Origin: CAIYZT01 sp052387855
GTDB taxonomy: Bacteria > Pseudomonadota > Alphaproteobacteria > Rhodobacterales > Rhodobacteraceae
Direction: 5' to 3'
DNA: 23,150 nucleotides
Assembly (NCBI GenBank): GCA_052387855.1
Contig: JBQTIT010000064.1
Span: forward strand, 1-23,150
The first letter of the stretch is position 1. Every line of letters begins with the position of its first letter. The translations under genes were made by a program, and so were the position numbers. Below the pieces are notes generated by a model. The model saw only the letters and a list, made by a program, of their open reading frames with translations. It was not told the DNA's origin and made no database searches. This document shows, in pieces, positions 1 through 7,338 of this stretch.

Positions 1-232
1 GGTGCCTTTCCTTCTCCGCCCGACTTTGGCCGAGGCTACTGCCGAGGTCATGCGAAGGCCGGTCCACATCCCCGGCCGAGGGCCCCCAAGGCCCTCGGCC
101 AGCGCCCGACCCCCCCAGGGAGGGCGCTCCGCACCCTCCGGGTCGGGCGCTGGCCTCTGGTGTGAGGACGGAACCGGTCACCCGGACACGTTCCCACACG
201 GGCGGGGAAACGCGGTGCGTTTTCCTTTTCGC
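1..232 (-). repeat. Structured intergenic repeat, left copy L1
   Basis: This copy belongs to the same family as 22499-23150 but lies on the opposite strand. It is cut by the window edge inside the small AAACGC-type palindrome. Going rightwards it holds a CCGACTTTGGCCGAGGC block and a GGTCATGCGAAGG block. Next comes an 11-bp-stem hairpin at 74-100 (GGCCGAGGGCC, 5-nt loop, GGCCCTCGGCC). A 16-bp-arm hairpin at 97-155 has a nested GGAGGG/CCCTCC stem inside. The unit ends with a GGAACCGGT block, the conserved CGTTCCCACACGGGCGG block and the small palindrome at 206-225. I see no convincing gene. Open frames exist but are explained by GC-rich repeat structure. Confidence 0.8.
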
Positions 233-345
233 CCGAATTGGCCGAGGCCATCGCCGAGGTCATGCGATGCCGCCCGCCCTATCCCCCGCCAAGGGCCCCA
301 AAGGCCCTCGGCCGGCGCACGTGCGGAACCGGTCCCGCGCGCCGC
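226..345 (-). repeat. Structured intergenic repeat, degenerate left copy L2
   Basis: A second, shorter copy follows L1 in the same orientation. It keeps the TTTTCGCCCGAATTGGCCGAGG block and the GCCGAGGTCATGCGATGCC block. Its hairpin at 292-308 is reduced to AGGGCC, loop CCAAA, GGCCCT. A GGAACCGGT block ends it just before the stop codon of the neighbouring gene. The loop is the complement of the TTTGG loop in the right-hand copies, which confirms the opposite orientation. Confidence 0.7.
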
Positions 346-348
346 GGC

Positions 349-795
349 TCAGTACAGAAGCTGCTCGTAGAGCGTGCGGGCGCCGGCCCGGGTTGCCAAG
401 AGGTCGGTGTTGCCCCGCGCCCTGGCATAGGCGAGCACGGCCTTGTAGGTCTGCGGCCCAAAGGTGCCGTCGATGGGGCCGTGATAATAGCCAAAGGCCG
501 ACAGCGTCGACTGGATGCGCCGCTGGGTGCTGTCGCTGTAGGCGGCGAACTCTGCGGCAGCGGGCGTGGCGGTGATCGACCCGCCCGCCGGGGCATAGAC
601 CGGCAAGGGCTGCGCCTTGGGCGGGGCGGGCCTGGTGCTGTCGACGATGATCGCGCCGACCAGAAGCGTGCCCAGCACGCCGGCAAGCAAGCCCTGCTCG
701 CGCGCGCCCCAGGCATGCGAGGGCAGGGCCGCGCCGGCGGCGAGCGAAAACGCGGTCACGGCCGCGATGGTGCTGGTTCTGCGGAAGGAAAGCAT
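349..795 (-). CDS. Exported peptidoglycan-binding-domain protein
   Basis: A 148-residue protein. Residues 1-28 look like a Sec signal peptide: basic RR at 5-6, a hydrophobic core, and an Ala-X-Ala-like end (SHA) near residue 28. A second hydrophobic stretch at about 36-51 could be a membrane anchor. After a Pro/Ala-rich linker (about 55-80), residues 91-128 match a PG_binding_1 domain (QRRIQ..L...GYY.GPIDG.FG..T..A). Such domains bind cell-wall peptidoglycan, so the product probably acts in the periplasm. No catalytic domain is present. The start is supported by AGAGGA about 8 nt upstream. It appears to be a single gene, with repeats lying directly after its stop codon. The exact role is unknown. 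Confidence 0.8.
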   Translation of the reverse strand: MLSFRRTSTIAAVTAFSLAAGAALPSHAWGAREQGLLAGVLGTLLVGAIIVDSTRPAPPKAQPLPVYAPAGGSITATPAAAEFAAYSDSTQRRIQSTLSAFGYYHGPIDGTFGPQTYKAVLAYARARGNTDLLATRAGARTLYEQLLY

Positions 796-867
796 GGGAT
801 GATCCTCTGGTCCGGCCCGGTGCTTCGGGCGATAGACAGGACATGGATCATCGCCCCCTGACAGGCA

Positions 868-903
868 AAATCACCGCGCCGCTAGGCGATAGCAGCGGCG
901 CGG
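868..903 (-). terminator. Rho-independent terminator after the cupin gene
   Basis: A perfect 10-bp stem (CCGCGCCGCT at 874-883, AGCGGCGCGG at 894-903) encloses a 10-nt loop. On the minus strand it is followed directly by TGATTTT. It begins 6 bp past the cupin stop codon, so it probably ends the SDR/aminotransferase/cupin transcript. Confidence 0.7.
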
Positions 904-909
904 CGGGGA

Positions 910-1260
910 TCATTTCACGCGAAAGTCGAAATGCTTGCGCACGTCTTCCTCGATCTTCCAGGTGCCCTTGAAGGTCGGCTCGACGACAAAGGCATCGCCC
1001 GCCTTGACCGTGACAGGCGTGCCGCCATCGGGGGTGATGGTGATGCGGCCCGTGATCAGCACGACATATTCGTAGGCGGAATAGGTGGCATGATAGCTGC
1101 CGACCGTGCATTCCCAGATGCCCGAGACCATGTCGCCGGCGGCCGAGGTGTGCAGCACCCAGGTCTTCATCTGCGGGTTGCCTTCGGTCTTGACCCAGCC
1201 GTCAAGGTCGTCGGTCGAGGGGTTGGCGTCGGTCGGGGGAAGCTTGACGATGGTCTGCAT
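910..1260 (-). CDS. Small cupin-fold protein (cupin_3/DUF861-like)
   Basis: A 116-residue single-domain protein. Residues about 45-112 have the beta-barrel pattern of cupin_3 proteins: GIWECTVGSYHATYSAYEYVV, then a GRITITPDGG turn, AGDAFVVEP and FKGTWKIEEDVRKHF. Relatives include EutQ-like and ureidoglycine-aminohydrolase-like cupins. Many are small-molecule enzymes or sensors, and the substrate cannot be read from this sequence. I chose the start at 1260 because ACAGGAGTG lies just upstream; an upstream in-frame Met has no such support. It lies 104 bp after the aminotransferase stop on the same strand and before a terminator, so it is probably the last gene of that transcript. Confidence 0.8.
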   Translation of the reverse strand: MQTIVKLPPTDANPSTDDLDGWVKTEGNPQMKTWVLHTSAAGDMVSGIWECTVGSYHATYSAYEYVVLITGRITITPDGGTPVTVKAGDAFVVEPTFKGTWKIEEDVRKHFDFRVK

Positions 1261-1364
1261 GGGGGCACTCCTGTTCCGTGTTCCGCGCCATCCTGCGGAT
1301 TGAGGCCGCCCCGTCGCTTCCAGCCGCGACACCGCCGCGCCGCCGCGCGACCTTTGCGGCGCCT

Positions 1365-2483
1365 TCAGCGCGCGGCCAGGCAGGCGGCGAGCCGTTCCAG
1401 CCCCTCGTCCAGCCGCACCGCCTCGCCGCCGCCGACGCCCAGGCGGATGTGCCCCGGCAGATCATAGGCGCTGCCGGGCAGAAGGAAGGTGCGCCAGGGC
1501 GGGGCCAGCAGGCGGCGGGCAAGGGCCTCGCCCTCTTCGCCCTCAAGCCGGGCCAGACCGATCAGCCCGGCCATCGGCGGCGTCCAGGACAGGCGCGGCT
1601 GGCCCTGGATGAATTGGTCCAGCTTGCGCAGATTGGCCAGCCCCTCGGCCCGCGCCCGCGCCAGCGCCGGGGCCAGCCGTTCGGGCCGCAGCGCGATCTC
1701 GGCGATATGCTCGCCCAGGATGTTCATGATCTCGGACGAATTCTCGCGCAGGATCACCCCGTCCATGATCAGGCCCGGATCGCGGCAGATCATCCAGCCG
1801 GTGCGCAGACCCTGAAGCCCCAGCGCCTTTGACACCGACCCGGTGGTGATGCCGCGTTCGTAGATCCCGGCGATCGAGGGCGCGCGGGGGCCGGACCATT
1901 CCAGCCCTGCGTAAACCTCATCCACGATCAGCCATGCGCCGACGCGGGCCGCGATGGCGGCGATGGCCGCAAGGTCGTCCGCCGAAAAAAGCCTGCCGGT
2001 CGGGTTGTTCGGGTTGGACAGAAAGATCACCCGCGTCCGGTCCGTGACCGCCCGCGACAGCGCATCCAGGTCCAGCCGCCAGCCCTGATCGGGGTCCAGC
2101 GGCACCGTGCGCAGCACCGCCCCGATGGCGCGGGCCATCACGCCAACCTGCGGCCAGTCGGGCGCGGCCGTCACCACCTCGTCGCCCGCCGTCAAGAGCT
2201 GGCGCAGGCAGAGGTAATTCGCCTCGGCCGCGCCGGCGGTGATCAGCACGTCATCTGGCGCGCAGACCCCATCGAGCCCGGCCTGCGCGATCACGCGGGC
2301 GCGCAGCGACGGCAGGCCCTGAAAGCTGACGCCGTTCCAGTCAAGCGGCAACGCCGGATCAAGATCGGGCAGAAACTCGGCCAGCAGCGGCGAGCGGCTG
2401 AGCGACAGGCCCAGAACGCAGTCCGGCGCCTCGGAGGTCGTGGTCAGCAGATAGTCGAACAGCTTGTGGAGCGTGACCTTCAC
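1365..2483 (-). CDS. PLP-dependent class I/II aminotransferase
   Basis: A 372-residue fold-type I aminotransferase of normal length. Visible motifs are the substrate/PLP loop SNPNNPTG (156-163), VDEVY (187-191, Asp188 and Tyr191 contacting PLP), SVSKALGLQGLRTGW (216-230) with Lys219 as the PLP Schiff-base lysine, and Arg227 for phosphate binding. It should transfer an amino group between an amino acid or amine and a 2-oxo acid. The substrate is not evident. Its ATG overlaps the stop of the upstream SDR by 4 bp (ATGA), so the two are probably translationally coupled and act on the same or successive metabolites. The N-terminal region is unlike AspC and closer to generic class I/II enzymes of unknown specificity. 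Confidence 0.88.
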   Translation of the reverse strand: MKVTLHKLFDYLLTTTSEAPDCVLGLSLSRSPLLAEFLPDLDPALPLDWNGVSFQGLPSLRARVIAQAGLDGVCAPDDVLITAGAAEANYLCLRQLLTAGDEVVTAAPDWPQVGVMARAIGAVLRTVPLDPDQGWRLDLDALSRAVTDRTRVIFLSNPNNPTGRLFSADDLAAIAAIAARVGAWLIVDEVYAGLEWSGPRAPSIAGIYERGITTGSVSKALGLQGLRTGWMICRDPGLIMDGVILRENSSEIMNILGEHIAEIALRPERLAPALARARAEGLANLRKLDQFIQGQPRLSWTPPMAGLIGLARLEGEEGEALARRLLAPPWRTFLLPGSAYDLPGHIRLGVGGGEAVRLDEGLERLAACLAAR

Positions 2484-3217
2484 CGCACATCGCGCCCCTG
2501 ATTGAGGATGATGACGTTGCCGGACGAGACTTCGCCGGCCGCCGAGACCAGAAAGCCGACCCAGTCGGCGATCTGGGCGGGCTGCATGGCGTGGCCATGC
2601 GGCATGGCGGCGATGGCGCGGGCAAGCACATCCTCGGTCAGCACGCCAAAGAGCGGTGTCTCGGTCATCGCCGGCGCGATGGAGTTGCAGGCGATCCGGT
2701 CGCGCGCGTAGCGGCGGGCAAGGTCCTTGGTCAGCGTGTCCATCGCCGCCTTGGAGGCGCGGTAGTGGGGCGGGTCGAACACATCGAAGTTATAGGCCCC
2801 GTTGGATGAGATGTTGACGATCTTTCGCACGCCGGGCCGCCCCGCCATGGCCTTGACCGCCTGCTGGCAGCAGTGAAAGGCCGAGGAAAAGTTGACCGCC
2901 ATCTGCCGGTCAAGCTCGGCCGCCGGGATGTCGGGAAAGTCGGACATGAAACAGGTGCCGGCGTTGTTGACCAGCACATCGACCCCGCCAAAGCGGGCGC
3001 GGATGCGGTCGAAAAGATCGCTGATCGCCTCGGCGTCGGTCAGATCGCAGGGCTCGGGGCGGAAATTGTCCAGATCGGCCGACATGGCCAGAAGCGCGCC
3101 GGCGTCGATGTCCACCCCGACCACGAGGAGCCCGTCGCGGATCAGCCGGTCGGTGATCGCCCTGCCCATGCCCCCGGCGGCCCCGGTCACCACGGCGATT
3201 TTCTGGTCGGTCATCAT
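2480..3217 (-). CDS. SDR family oxidoreductase, probably NAD-dependent
   Basis: A 245-residue classical short-chain dehydrogenase/reductase. It has the cofactor motif TGAAGGMG (11-18), Asp36 after beta-2 (GVDID, favouring NAD(H) over NADP(H)), NNAG (84-87), Asn109, Ser138 and YRASK (Tyr152, Lys156), so the catalytic tetrad is complete. It should oxidise an alcohol or reduce a ketone; the substrate is unknown. It is first in a minus-strand unit with the aminotransferase (ATGA overlap) and perhaps the cupin. A 140-bp gap separates it from the divergent CDGSH gene, so its promoter should lie there. The presence of two adjacent enzymes acting on carbonyl/amino groups suggests amino-alcohol or hydroxy-acid metabolism, which is inference only. 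Confidence 0.87.
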   Translation of the reverse strand: MMTDQKIAVVTGAAGGMGRAITDRLIRDGLLVVGVDIDAGALLAMSADLDNFRPEPCDLTDAEAISDLFDRIRARFGGVDVLVNNAGTCFMSDFPDIPAAELDRQMAVNFSSAFHCCQQAVKAMAGRPGVRKIVNISSNGAYNFDVFDPPHYRASKAAMDTLTKDLARRYARDRIACNSIAPAMTETPLFGVLTEDVLARAIAAMPHGHAMQPAQIADWVGFLVSAAGEVSSGNVIILNQGRDVR

Positions 3218-3279
3218 CCCCCCCTTCTGTGCAGGACAGCGCGGCGCCTGTGCGATCGCGCAGGTCTTGCGCGCCCCTT

Positions 3280-3303
3280 GCCCCCTTTCGCCACAAAAGG
3301 GGC
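3280..3303. promoter_or_regulatory. Inverted repeat in the SDR/CDGSH divergent spacer
   Basis: CCCCTTT (3282-3288) and AAAGGGG (3296-3302) form a 7-bp stem with a 7-nt loop. It lies between two divergent genes, 55 bp before the CDGSH gene start. It could be an operator or a leader hairpin. No convincing -10/-35 pair could be assigned around it. Confidence 0.35.
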
Positions 3304-3357
3304 TTGCTAGACTTTGGTCAAGGGCCGTGCGGCCCGGGGTTCACGAGGAGTGTCGGA

Positions 3358-3999
3358 ATGGCCGAAGAGATCGTCGTCGGAAAGGAAGTGACCGTGCATT
3401 TCGATGCCGGCCGCTGCATCCACTCGCGCGGCTGCGTGCTGGGGCATCCGGAGGTGTTCGTGCCCAATGTGCAAGGCGAATGGATCCATCCCGACGCGGC
3501 CAGCGCGGCCGAGGTGATGCACACCGCCTTCAACTGCCCCTCGGGTGCGATCCGGGTGACGCGCAACGACGGCAGCGCCACATCGGACACCCCGCCGCGC
3601 GTGAACACGGTGCGCATCCGCGAAAACGGCCCCTTGGCCTTTGAGGCCGAACTGTCGATCCGGGGCGCGGCGCAGGCCAGCCCGCGCGCCACGCTCTGCC
3701 GCTGCGGGATGTCGGCCAACAAGCCCTATTGCGACGGTGCCCACACCGCCGCCGGCTTTACCGCCACGGGCGAGCCTGCCGCCAAGGAGTTTCAGGCGCT
3801 GGAGGCGCGGGGCGGGGTGCTCGAGGTGCAGCCGACGCCGAACGGCTCGCTCAAGGTCACCGGCAATCTGGAGGTGGTCAGCGGCACCGGGCGCACGGTG
3901 AACAAGGCCACCACGGTGTTTCTGTGCCGCTGCGGTCAGTCCAAGAACAAGCCCTATTGCGACGGCAGCCACAAGGCGGCGGGTTTCGTGGCGGAGTGA
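3358..3999 (+). CDS. Fer4_19 plus double CDGSH iron-sulfur protein
   Basis: A 213-residue protein with three predicted iron-sulfur sites. Residues about 10-68 resemble the divergent mono-cluster ferredoxin Fer4_19 (Cys20, Cys26 and Cys60; CPSGAIRV). Two CDGSH motifs follow: CRCGMSANKPYCDGAH (Cys114, Cys116, Cys125, His129) and CRCGQSKNKPYCDGSH (Cys190, Cys192, Cys201, His205). Each has the 3Cys-1His ligand set that binds a redox-active, labile [2Fe-2S] cluster in mitoNEET-type proteins. No membrane segment or enzyme domain is seen, so an electron-transfer or cluster-handling role in the cytoplasm is likely. GAGGAG sits 7 nt before the chosen ATG. Upstream in-frame extension is unsupported. 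Confidence 0.88.
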   Translation: MAEEIVVGKEVTVHFDAGRCIHSRGCVLGHPEVFVPNVQGEWIHPDAASAAEVMHTAFNCPSGAIRVTRNDGSATSDTPPRVNTVRIRENGPLAFEAELSIRGAAQASPRATLCRCGMSANKPYCDGAHTAAGFTATGEPAAKEFQALEARGGVLEVQPTPNGSLKVTGNLEVVSGTGRTVNKATTVFLCRCGQSKNKPYCDGSHKAAGFVAE

Positions 4000-4112
4000 T
4001 CTGCGGGGCCCTTGGCCACTAGGACCGCGCGCTGCCCGGCGGGTGCAGGGCCTTGCCTGCCGCAGACCGTTCCGCCACACCTGAGCGGTGGGTGCAGGCG
4101 ATGGAGGCGGGG

Positions 4113-4919
4113 ATGTCCGGCAAGCGAATGGGTGCGGCGCTGGTGACGGGCGGCTGGCGCGGCATCGGAAGGGCCGTGGTCGAGCGGCTGCTGGCCGACG
4201 GCTGGCAGGTGGCGGTCAGCCATGTTCCGGGCGGGATCGAACCTTTGGCCGAAATCGAGGCCTGGTGCCGGGCCACGCCGGGGCTTTCGGCCCATCCGCT
4301 GGACCTGCGCGAGGGCGCATCGATCCGCGACTGTCTGGGGGCGGTGCGGGGGACATTTGGCGGGCTCGATCTGTTGGTGAACAATGCCGGGGTCGGCACC
4401 GCCACCGTGGCGATGTTCAGCGAAGATGCTTCGGAACAGGATGCGCTGATGTTGGCGATCAACGCCGCCGGAACCCTTGCGATGTGCAGGGGCTTTCTGG
4501 CCCTGCCCGCCACGCGGCCGGGCGCGCGCAAGCTGATCAACCTCTCCTCGGTCGGGGGCGGGGTCGCGGCTTTTCCCGGGTTCTCGCTGTCCGACGGCAT
4601 GAGCAAGGCCGCCATCGCCCATCTGACCCGGCAACTGGCCGCCGAGACGGTCCACGCCGGGGTGGATGTCTTTGCCCTCTGCCCCGGGGCGACCGATACC
4701 GAGATGTTCCGCCAGTCCACCCTGAACCGGATGACCGAGGCGGATCGCGCCGCCTTTGTCGCAGGACTGCCCAAGGGGCGGCTGATCCGGCCCGAGGAAC
4801 TGGCCGAGGTCGTGGCCTTTCTCGCCTCTCCCGGCTCGACCGTCCTGCACGGCGCGGTCATCGACGCCTCGATGGGGCTGGGGGTTCGGCCGGGGCTGTT
4901 GAGCGAACACAGGCACTGA
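4113..4919 (+). CDS. SDR family protein lacking the catalytic Tyr
   Basis: A 268-residue SDR of usual length. The Rossmann part is intact: VTGGWRGIG (11-19), LVNNAG (88-93), Asn117 and Ser146 (NLSSVGGG). At the active site the YxxxK motif reads DGMSK: Lys165 is present but Asp161 replaces the Tyr. The DNA shows no frameshift there. PRK12745-type 3-ketoacyl-ACP-reductase-like proteins are the nearest family I recognise from the pattern. Function is therefore uncertain: altered chemistry, or a binding-only role. I chose the ATG at 4113 because GGAGG lies 5 nt upstream; ATGs at 4053 and 4101 have poorer signals. It is convergent with gabD, 24 bp away. Confidence 0.8.
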   Translation: MSGKRMGAALVTGGWRGIGRAVVERLLADGWQVAVSHVPGGIEPLAEIEAWCRATPGLSAHPLDLREGASIRDCLGAVRGTFGGLDLLVNNAGVGTATVAMFSEDASEQDALMLAINAAGTLAMCRGFLALPATRPGARKLINLSSVGGGVAAFPGFSLSDGMSKAAIAHLTRQLAAETVHAGVDVFALCPGATDTEMFRQSTLNRMTEADRAAFVAGLPKGRLIRPEELAEVVAFLASPGSTVLHGAVIDASMGLGVRPGLLSEHRH

Positions 4920-4936
4920 CCCCGCCCAGGGCGGGG
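4920..4936. terminator. GC-rich hairpin between convergent genes
   Basis: CCCCGCCC (4920-4927) and GGGCGGGG (4929-4936) are perfect inverted repeats with one central base, effectively a 7-bp stem with a 3-nt loop. They start right after the SDR stop codon and lie 7 bp from the end of gabD. Neither strand has a T-tract, so intrinsic termination is only possible. Confidence 0.45.
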
Positions 4937-4943
4937 CCGGGTT

Positions 4944-6422
4944 CTAGATGCTCAGGCAGATGTACTTCATCTCCAGGAAATCCTCGACGCCGTGATGGCT
5001 GCCCTCGCGGCCAAGGCCGGACTGCTTGACGCCGCCAAAGGGCGCGACCTCGGTCGAGATCAGGCCGGTGTTGACCCCGACCATGCCGTATTCCAGCGCC
5101 TCTTGCACCCGGGTGATGCGCCCGATGTCGCGGGCGAAGAAGTAGGAGGCGAGGCCAAAGATGGTGTTGTTGGCCAGATGGATCACCTCTTCTTCGGTCT
5201 CGAAGCGGAACAGCGGCGCGACGGGGCCAAAGGTTTCCTCTTGCGCGACCTTCATGTCCGAGGTGACGCCGGTCAGCACGGTCGGCTCGTAGAACGAGCC
5301 GCCCAGAGCGTGGCGCTTGCCGCCGGCCAGCACCTTGCCGCCGCCGGCCAGCACGTCGGCCACATGTTCCTGCACCTTGTCCAGCGCGCCGTCGTTGATC
5401 AGGGGGCCGGTGGTGACGCCCTCGGTCAGCCCGTCGCCGACGTTCAGCTTGCGCACCGCCGCCGCCAGCTTTTCGGCAAAGGCGTCATAGACACCGGCCT
5501 GCACATAGATGCGGTTGGCGCAGACGCAGGTCTGCCCGTTGTTGCGGAACTTGGAGATCATCGCGCCCTCGACCGCCTTGTCGAGATCGGCGTCGTCAAA
5601 GACGATGAAGGGCGCGTTGCCGCCCAATTCCATGCTGCATTTCAGCACGTTCTGCGCCGCCTGCTTCAACAGGATGCGCCCTACCTCGGTCGAGCCGGTG
5701 AAGGTCAGCTTGCGCACGCGAGGGTTCTCGCAGAACTCCTTGCCGATCTCGGATGAGCGCGAGGAGGTGATGACGCTGAGGACCCCGGCGGGCAGGCCGG
5801 CGCGTTCGGCCAGCACCGCCATCGCCAGCGCCGAGAGCGGCGTCTCGGCCGCCGGGCGGGCGACAAAGCCGCAGCCGACGGCCAGCGCCGGGGCGACCTT
5901 GCGCGCGATCATGGCATTGGGAAAGTTCCAGGGCGTGATCGAGCAGGCCACGCCGATCGGCTGCTTGAGCACGGTGATGCGCTTGTCGCGCTGGTGGCCG
6001 GGAATGGTCTCGCCATAGATGCGCTTGGCCTCTTCGGCGAACCATTCGACAAAGGAGGCGCCGTAAAGCGCCTCGCCCTTGGCCTCGGCAAGCGGCTTGC
6101 CCATCTCGGCGGTCAGGATCGCGGCCAGATCGTCGGCATTGGCGACCATCAGGTCGAACCACTTGCGCAGGACGGCGGCGCGTTCCTTGCCGGTGCGGGC
6201 GGCCCATTCGTGGCGGGCGGTATCGGCGGCCTCGATGGCGCGGGCGGCATCGGCGCGCGAGAGGTCGGCCACGCGCGCGATCACATCGCCGCGCGCGGGG
6301 TTTCTGACCTCAAAGGTCCGGCCATCCTCGGCCATCACCCAGGCGCCGGCGATGAAGGCTTTCTCGGTCAGAAGGCTGGGGTCTTTCAGAAGCGAGCGCA
6401 GATCGGTTGCGGTGTCGAGCAT
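4944..6422 (-). CDS. gabD: NAD(P)-dependent succinate-semialdehyde dehydrogenase
   Basis: A 492-residue aldehyde dehydrogenase closely matching E. coli GabD along its length. It should oxidise succinate semialdehyde to succinate in the 4-aminobutyrate degradation route. Visible residues are Asn166 (PWNFPN), the cofactor-loop motif FTGSTEVG, general base Glu265 (MELGGNAP) and nucleophile Cys299 (GQTCVCANR), with the C-terminal APFGGVKQSGLGREGS signature. The usual KPA cofactor motif reads RPA (Arg189), which may alter NADP versus NAD preference. GGGAGG 6 nt upstream fixes the start at 6422; a 36-residue N-terminal extension is unsupported. No GABA transaminase gene (gabT) is recognised in the window. 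It is divergent from the hydrolase across 106 bp. Confidence 0.92.
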   Translation of the reverse strand: MLDTATDLRSLLKDPSLLTEKAFIAGAWVMAEDGRTFEVRNPARGDVIARVADLSRADAARAIEAADTARHEWAARTGKERAAVLRKWFDLMVANADDLAAILTAEMGKPLAEAKGEALYGASFVEWFAEEAKRIYGETIPGHQRDKRITVLKQPIGVACSITPWNFPNAMIARKVAPALAVGCGFVARPAAETPLSALAMAVLAERAGLPAGVLSVITSSRSSEIGKEFCENPRVRKLTFTGSTEVGRILLKQAAQNVLKCSMELGGNAPFIVFDDADLDKAVEGAMISKFRNNGQTCVCANRIYVQAGVYDAFAEKLAAAVRKLNVGDGLTEGVTTGPLINDGALDKVQEHVADVLAGGGKVLAGGKRHALGGSFYEPTVLTGVTSDMKVAQEETFGPVAPLFRFETEEEVIHLANNTIFGLASYFFARDIGRITRVQEALEYGMVGVNTGLISTEVAPFGGVKQSGLGREGSHHGVEDFLEMKYICLSI

Positions 6423-6474
6423 GTGGGCCTCCCATTTCGCGGCTGGATATGCAATGCAGGAGGCGGCCCGAAAA

Positions 6475-6516
6475 GTCCAGTTCCGAGCGCGGGTCTGGAC
6501 CGAAGTTTTGATCAAA
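6475..6516. promoter_or_regulatory. Inverted repeats in the gabD/hydrolase spacer
   Basis: Two dyads lie between the divergent genes. GTCCAG (6475-6480) and CTGGAC (6495-6500) are separated by 14 bp. TTTGATCAAA (6507-6516) is a perfect 10-bp palindrome 12 bp before the hydrolase ATG. Either could be a repressor or activator site shared by the two genes; no regulator is named. Confidence 0.4.
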
Positions 6517-6528
6517 TCTGGAGTCACC

Positions 6529-7308
6529 ATGGACCTGAGCCGCGACTATGCCAACGGCGCCTTCATCCCGGGGGCCGAGGCCTTTCCGGCCCGCTGGCTG
6601 CGGGCGGCGGCGGCGTTTCGCACGGCCCTGGGGGCGCGGGCCGAGGTGGACCTGGCCTATGGCCCGGCCGAACGGCAGCGGTTCGACCTGTTCCGCCCGG
6701 AGGGCGCGGCACGGGGGCTGATGGTTTTTGTCCATGGCGGCTATTGGCTGGCCTTTGGCCGCGAAAGCTGGTCGCATCTGGCGGCGGGGGCGCTGGCGCG
6801 GGGCTGGGCGGTGGCGATGCCGTCCTACACCCTGGCGCCGCAAGCCCGGATCGGCGCGATCACGGGCGAGGTGGCGGCGGCGGTGCGGGCGGCGGCGGGG
6901 CTGGTGCCGGGGCCTGTGGTGGTGACGGGCCATTCGGCCGGCGGGCATCTGGCGGCGCGGATGGGCTGCGGGGACATCGACCTGCCGAGGGTGGTGCGGG
7001 TGGTGCCGATCTCGCCCCTGGCCGATCTGGCGCCGCTGATGCAGACGGGGATGAACGCCGAACTCAAGATCGACGCGGCGGAGGCCGCGGCCGAAAGTCC
7101 GGCGCGACTGCCGCTGCGCGCCGGCTGCGCCGCGCATCCTTGGGTCGGCGGGCAGGAGCGCCCGGCCTTTCTGTGGCAGGCGCGGACCCTGTCCGAGGCC
7201 TGGGCCTGCCCCTGGACCGTGGCGCCGGGACGGCACCATTTTGACGTGATCGACGATCTGGGCGATCCGGGATCGGGTCTGGTGGCGGCCTGTCTGGACG
7301 GGCTCTGA
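6529..7308 (+). CDS. Alpha/beta hydrolase (esterase/kynurenine-formamidase-like)
   Basis: A 259-residue alpha/beta-hydrolase-fold protein. The oxyanion motif HGGYW (69-73) and nucleophile elbow GHSAGG with Ser136 are clear. The region GGQERPAF (about 207-214) occupies the acid-residue position, and His236/His237 (GRHHFDV) supplies the base. HGGYW with GHSAGG and GGxExPxF resembles kynurenine-formamidase-like and carboxylesterase members of this fold. The substrate is not determined, and no other tryptophan-degradation gene is nearby. GGAG lies 5 nt before the ATG at 6529. The gene has very high GC with many GGC and GCG codons. It is followed by a conserved hairpin element and faces fdsD convergently. 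Confidence 0.82.
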   Translation: MDLSRDYANGAFIPGAEAFPARWLRAAAAFRTALGARAEVDLAYGPAERQRFDLFRPEGAARGLMVFVHGGYWLAFGRESWSHLAAGALARGWAVAMPSYTLAPQARIGAITGEVAAAVRAAAGLVPGPVVVTGHSAGGHLAARMGCGDIDLPRVVRVVPISPLADLAPLMQTGMNAELKIDAAEAAAESPARLPLRAGCAAHPWVGGQERPAFLWQARTLSEAWACPWTVAPGRHHFDVIDDLGDPGSGLVAACLDGL

Positions 7309-7338
7309 CGCCGCTCGCGGGTGGCACCGCCGGCAAGG

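Noticed and set aside
4944..6422. GabD as inactive because KPA is replaced by RPA
   Set aside because: Cys299, Glu265 and Asn166 are all present. The Arg is conservative and affects cofactor binding more than catalysis.
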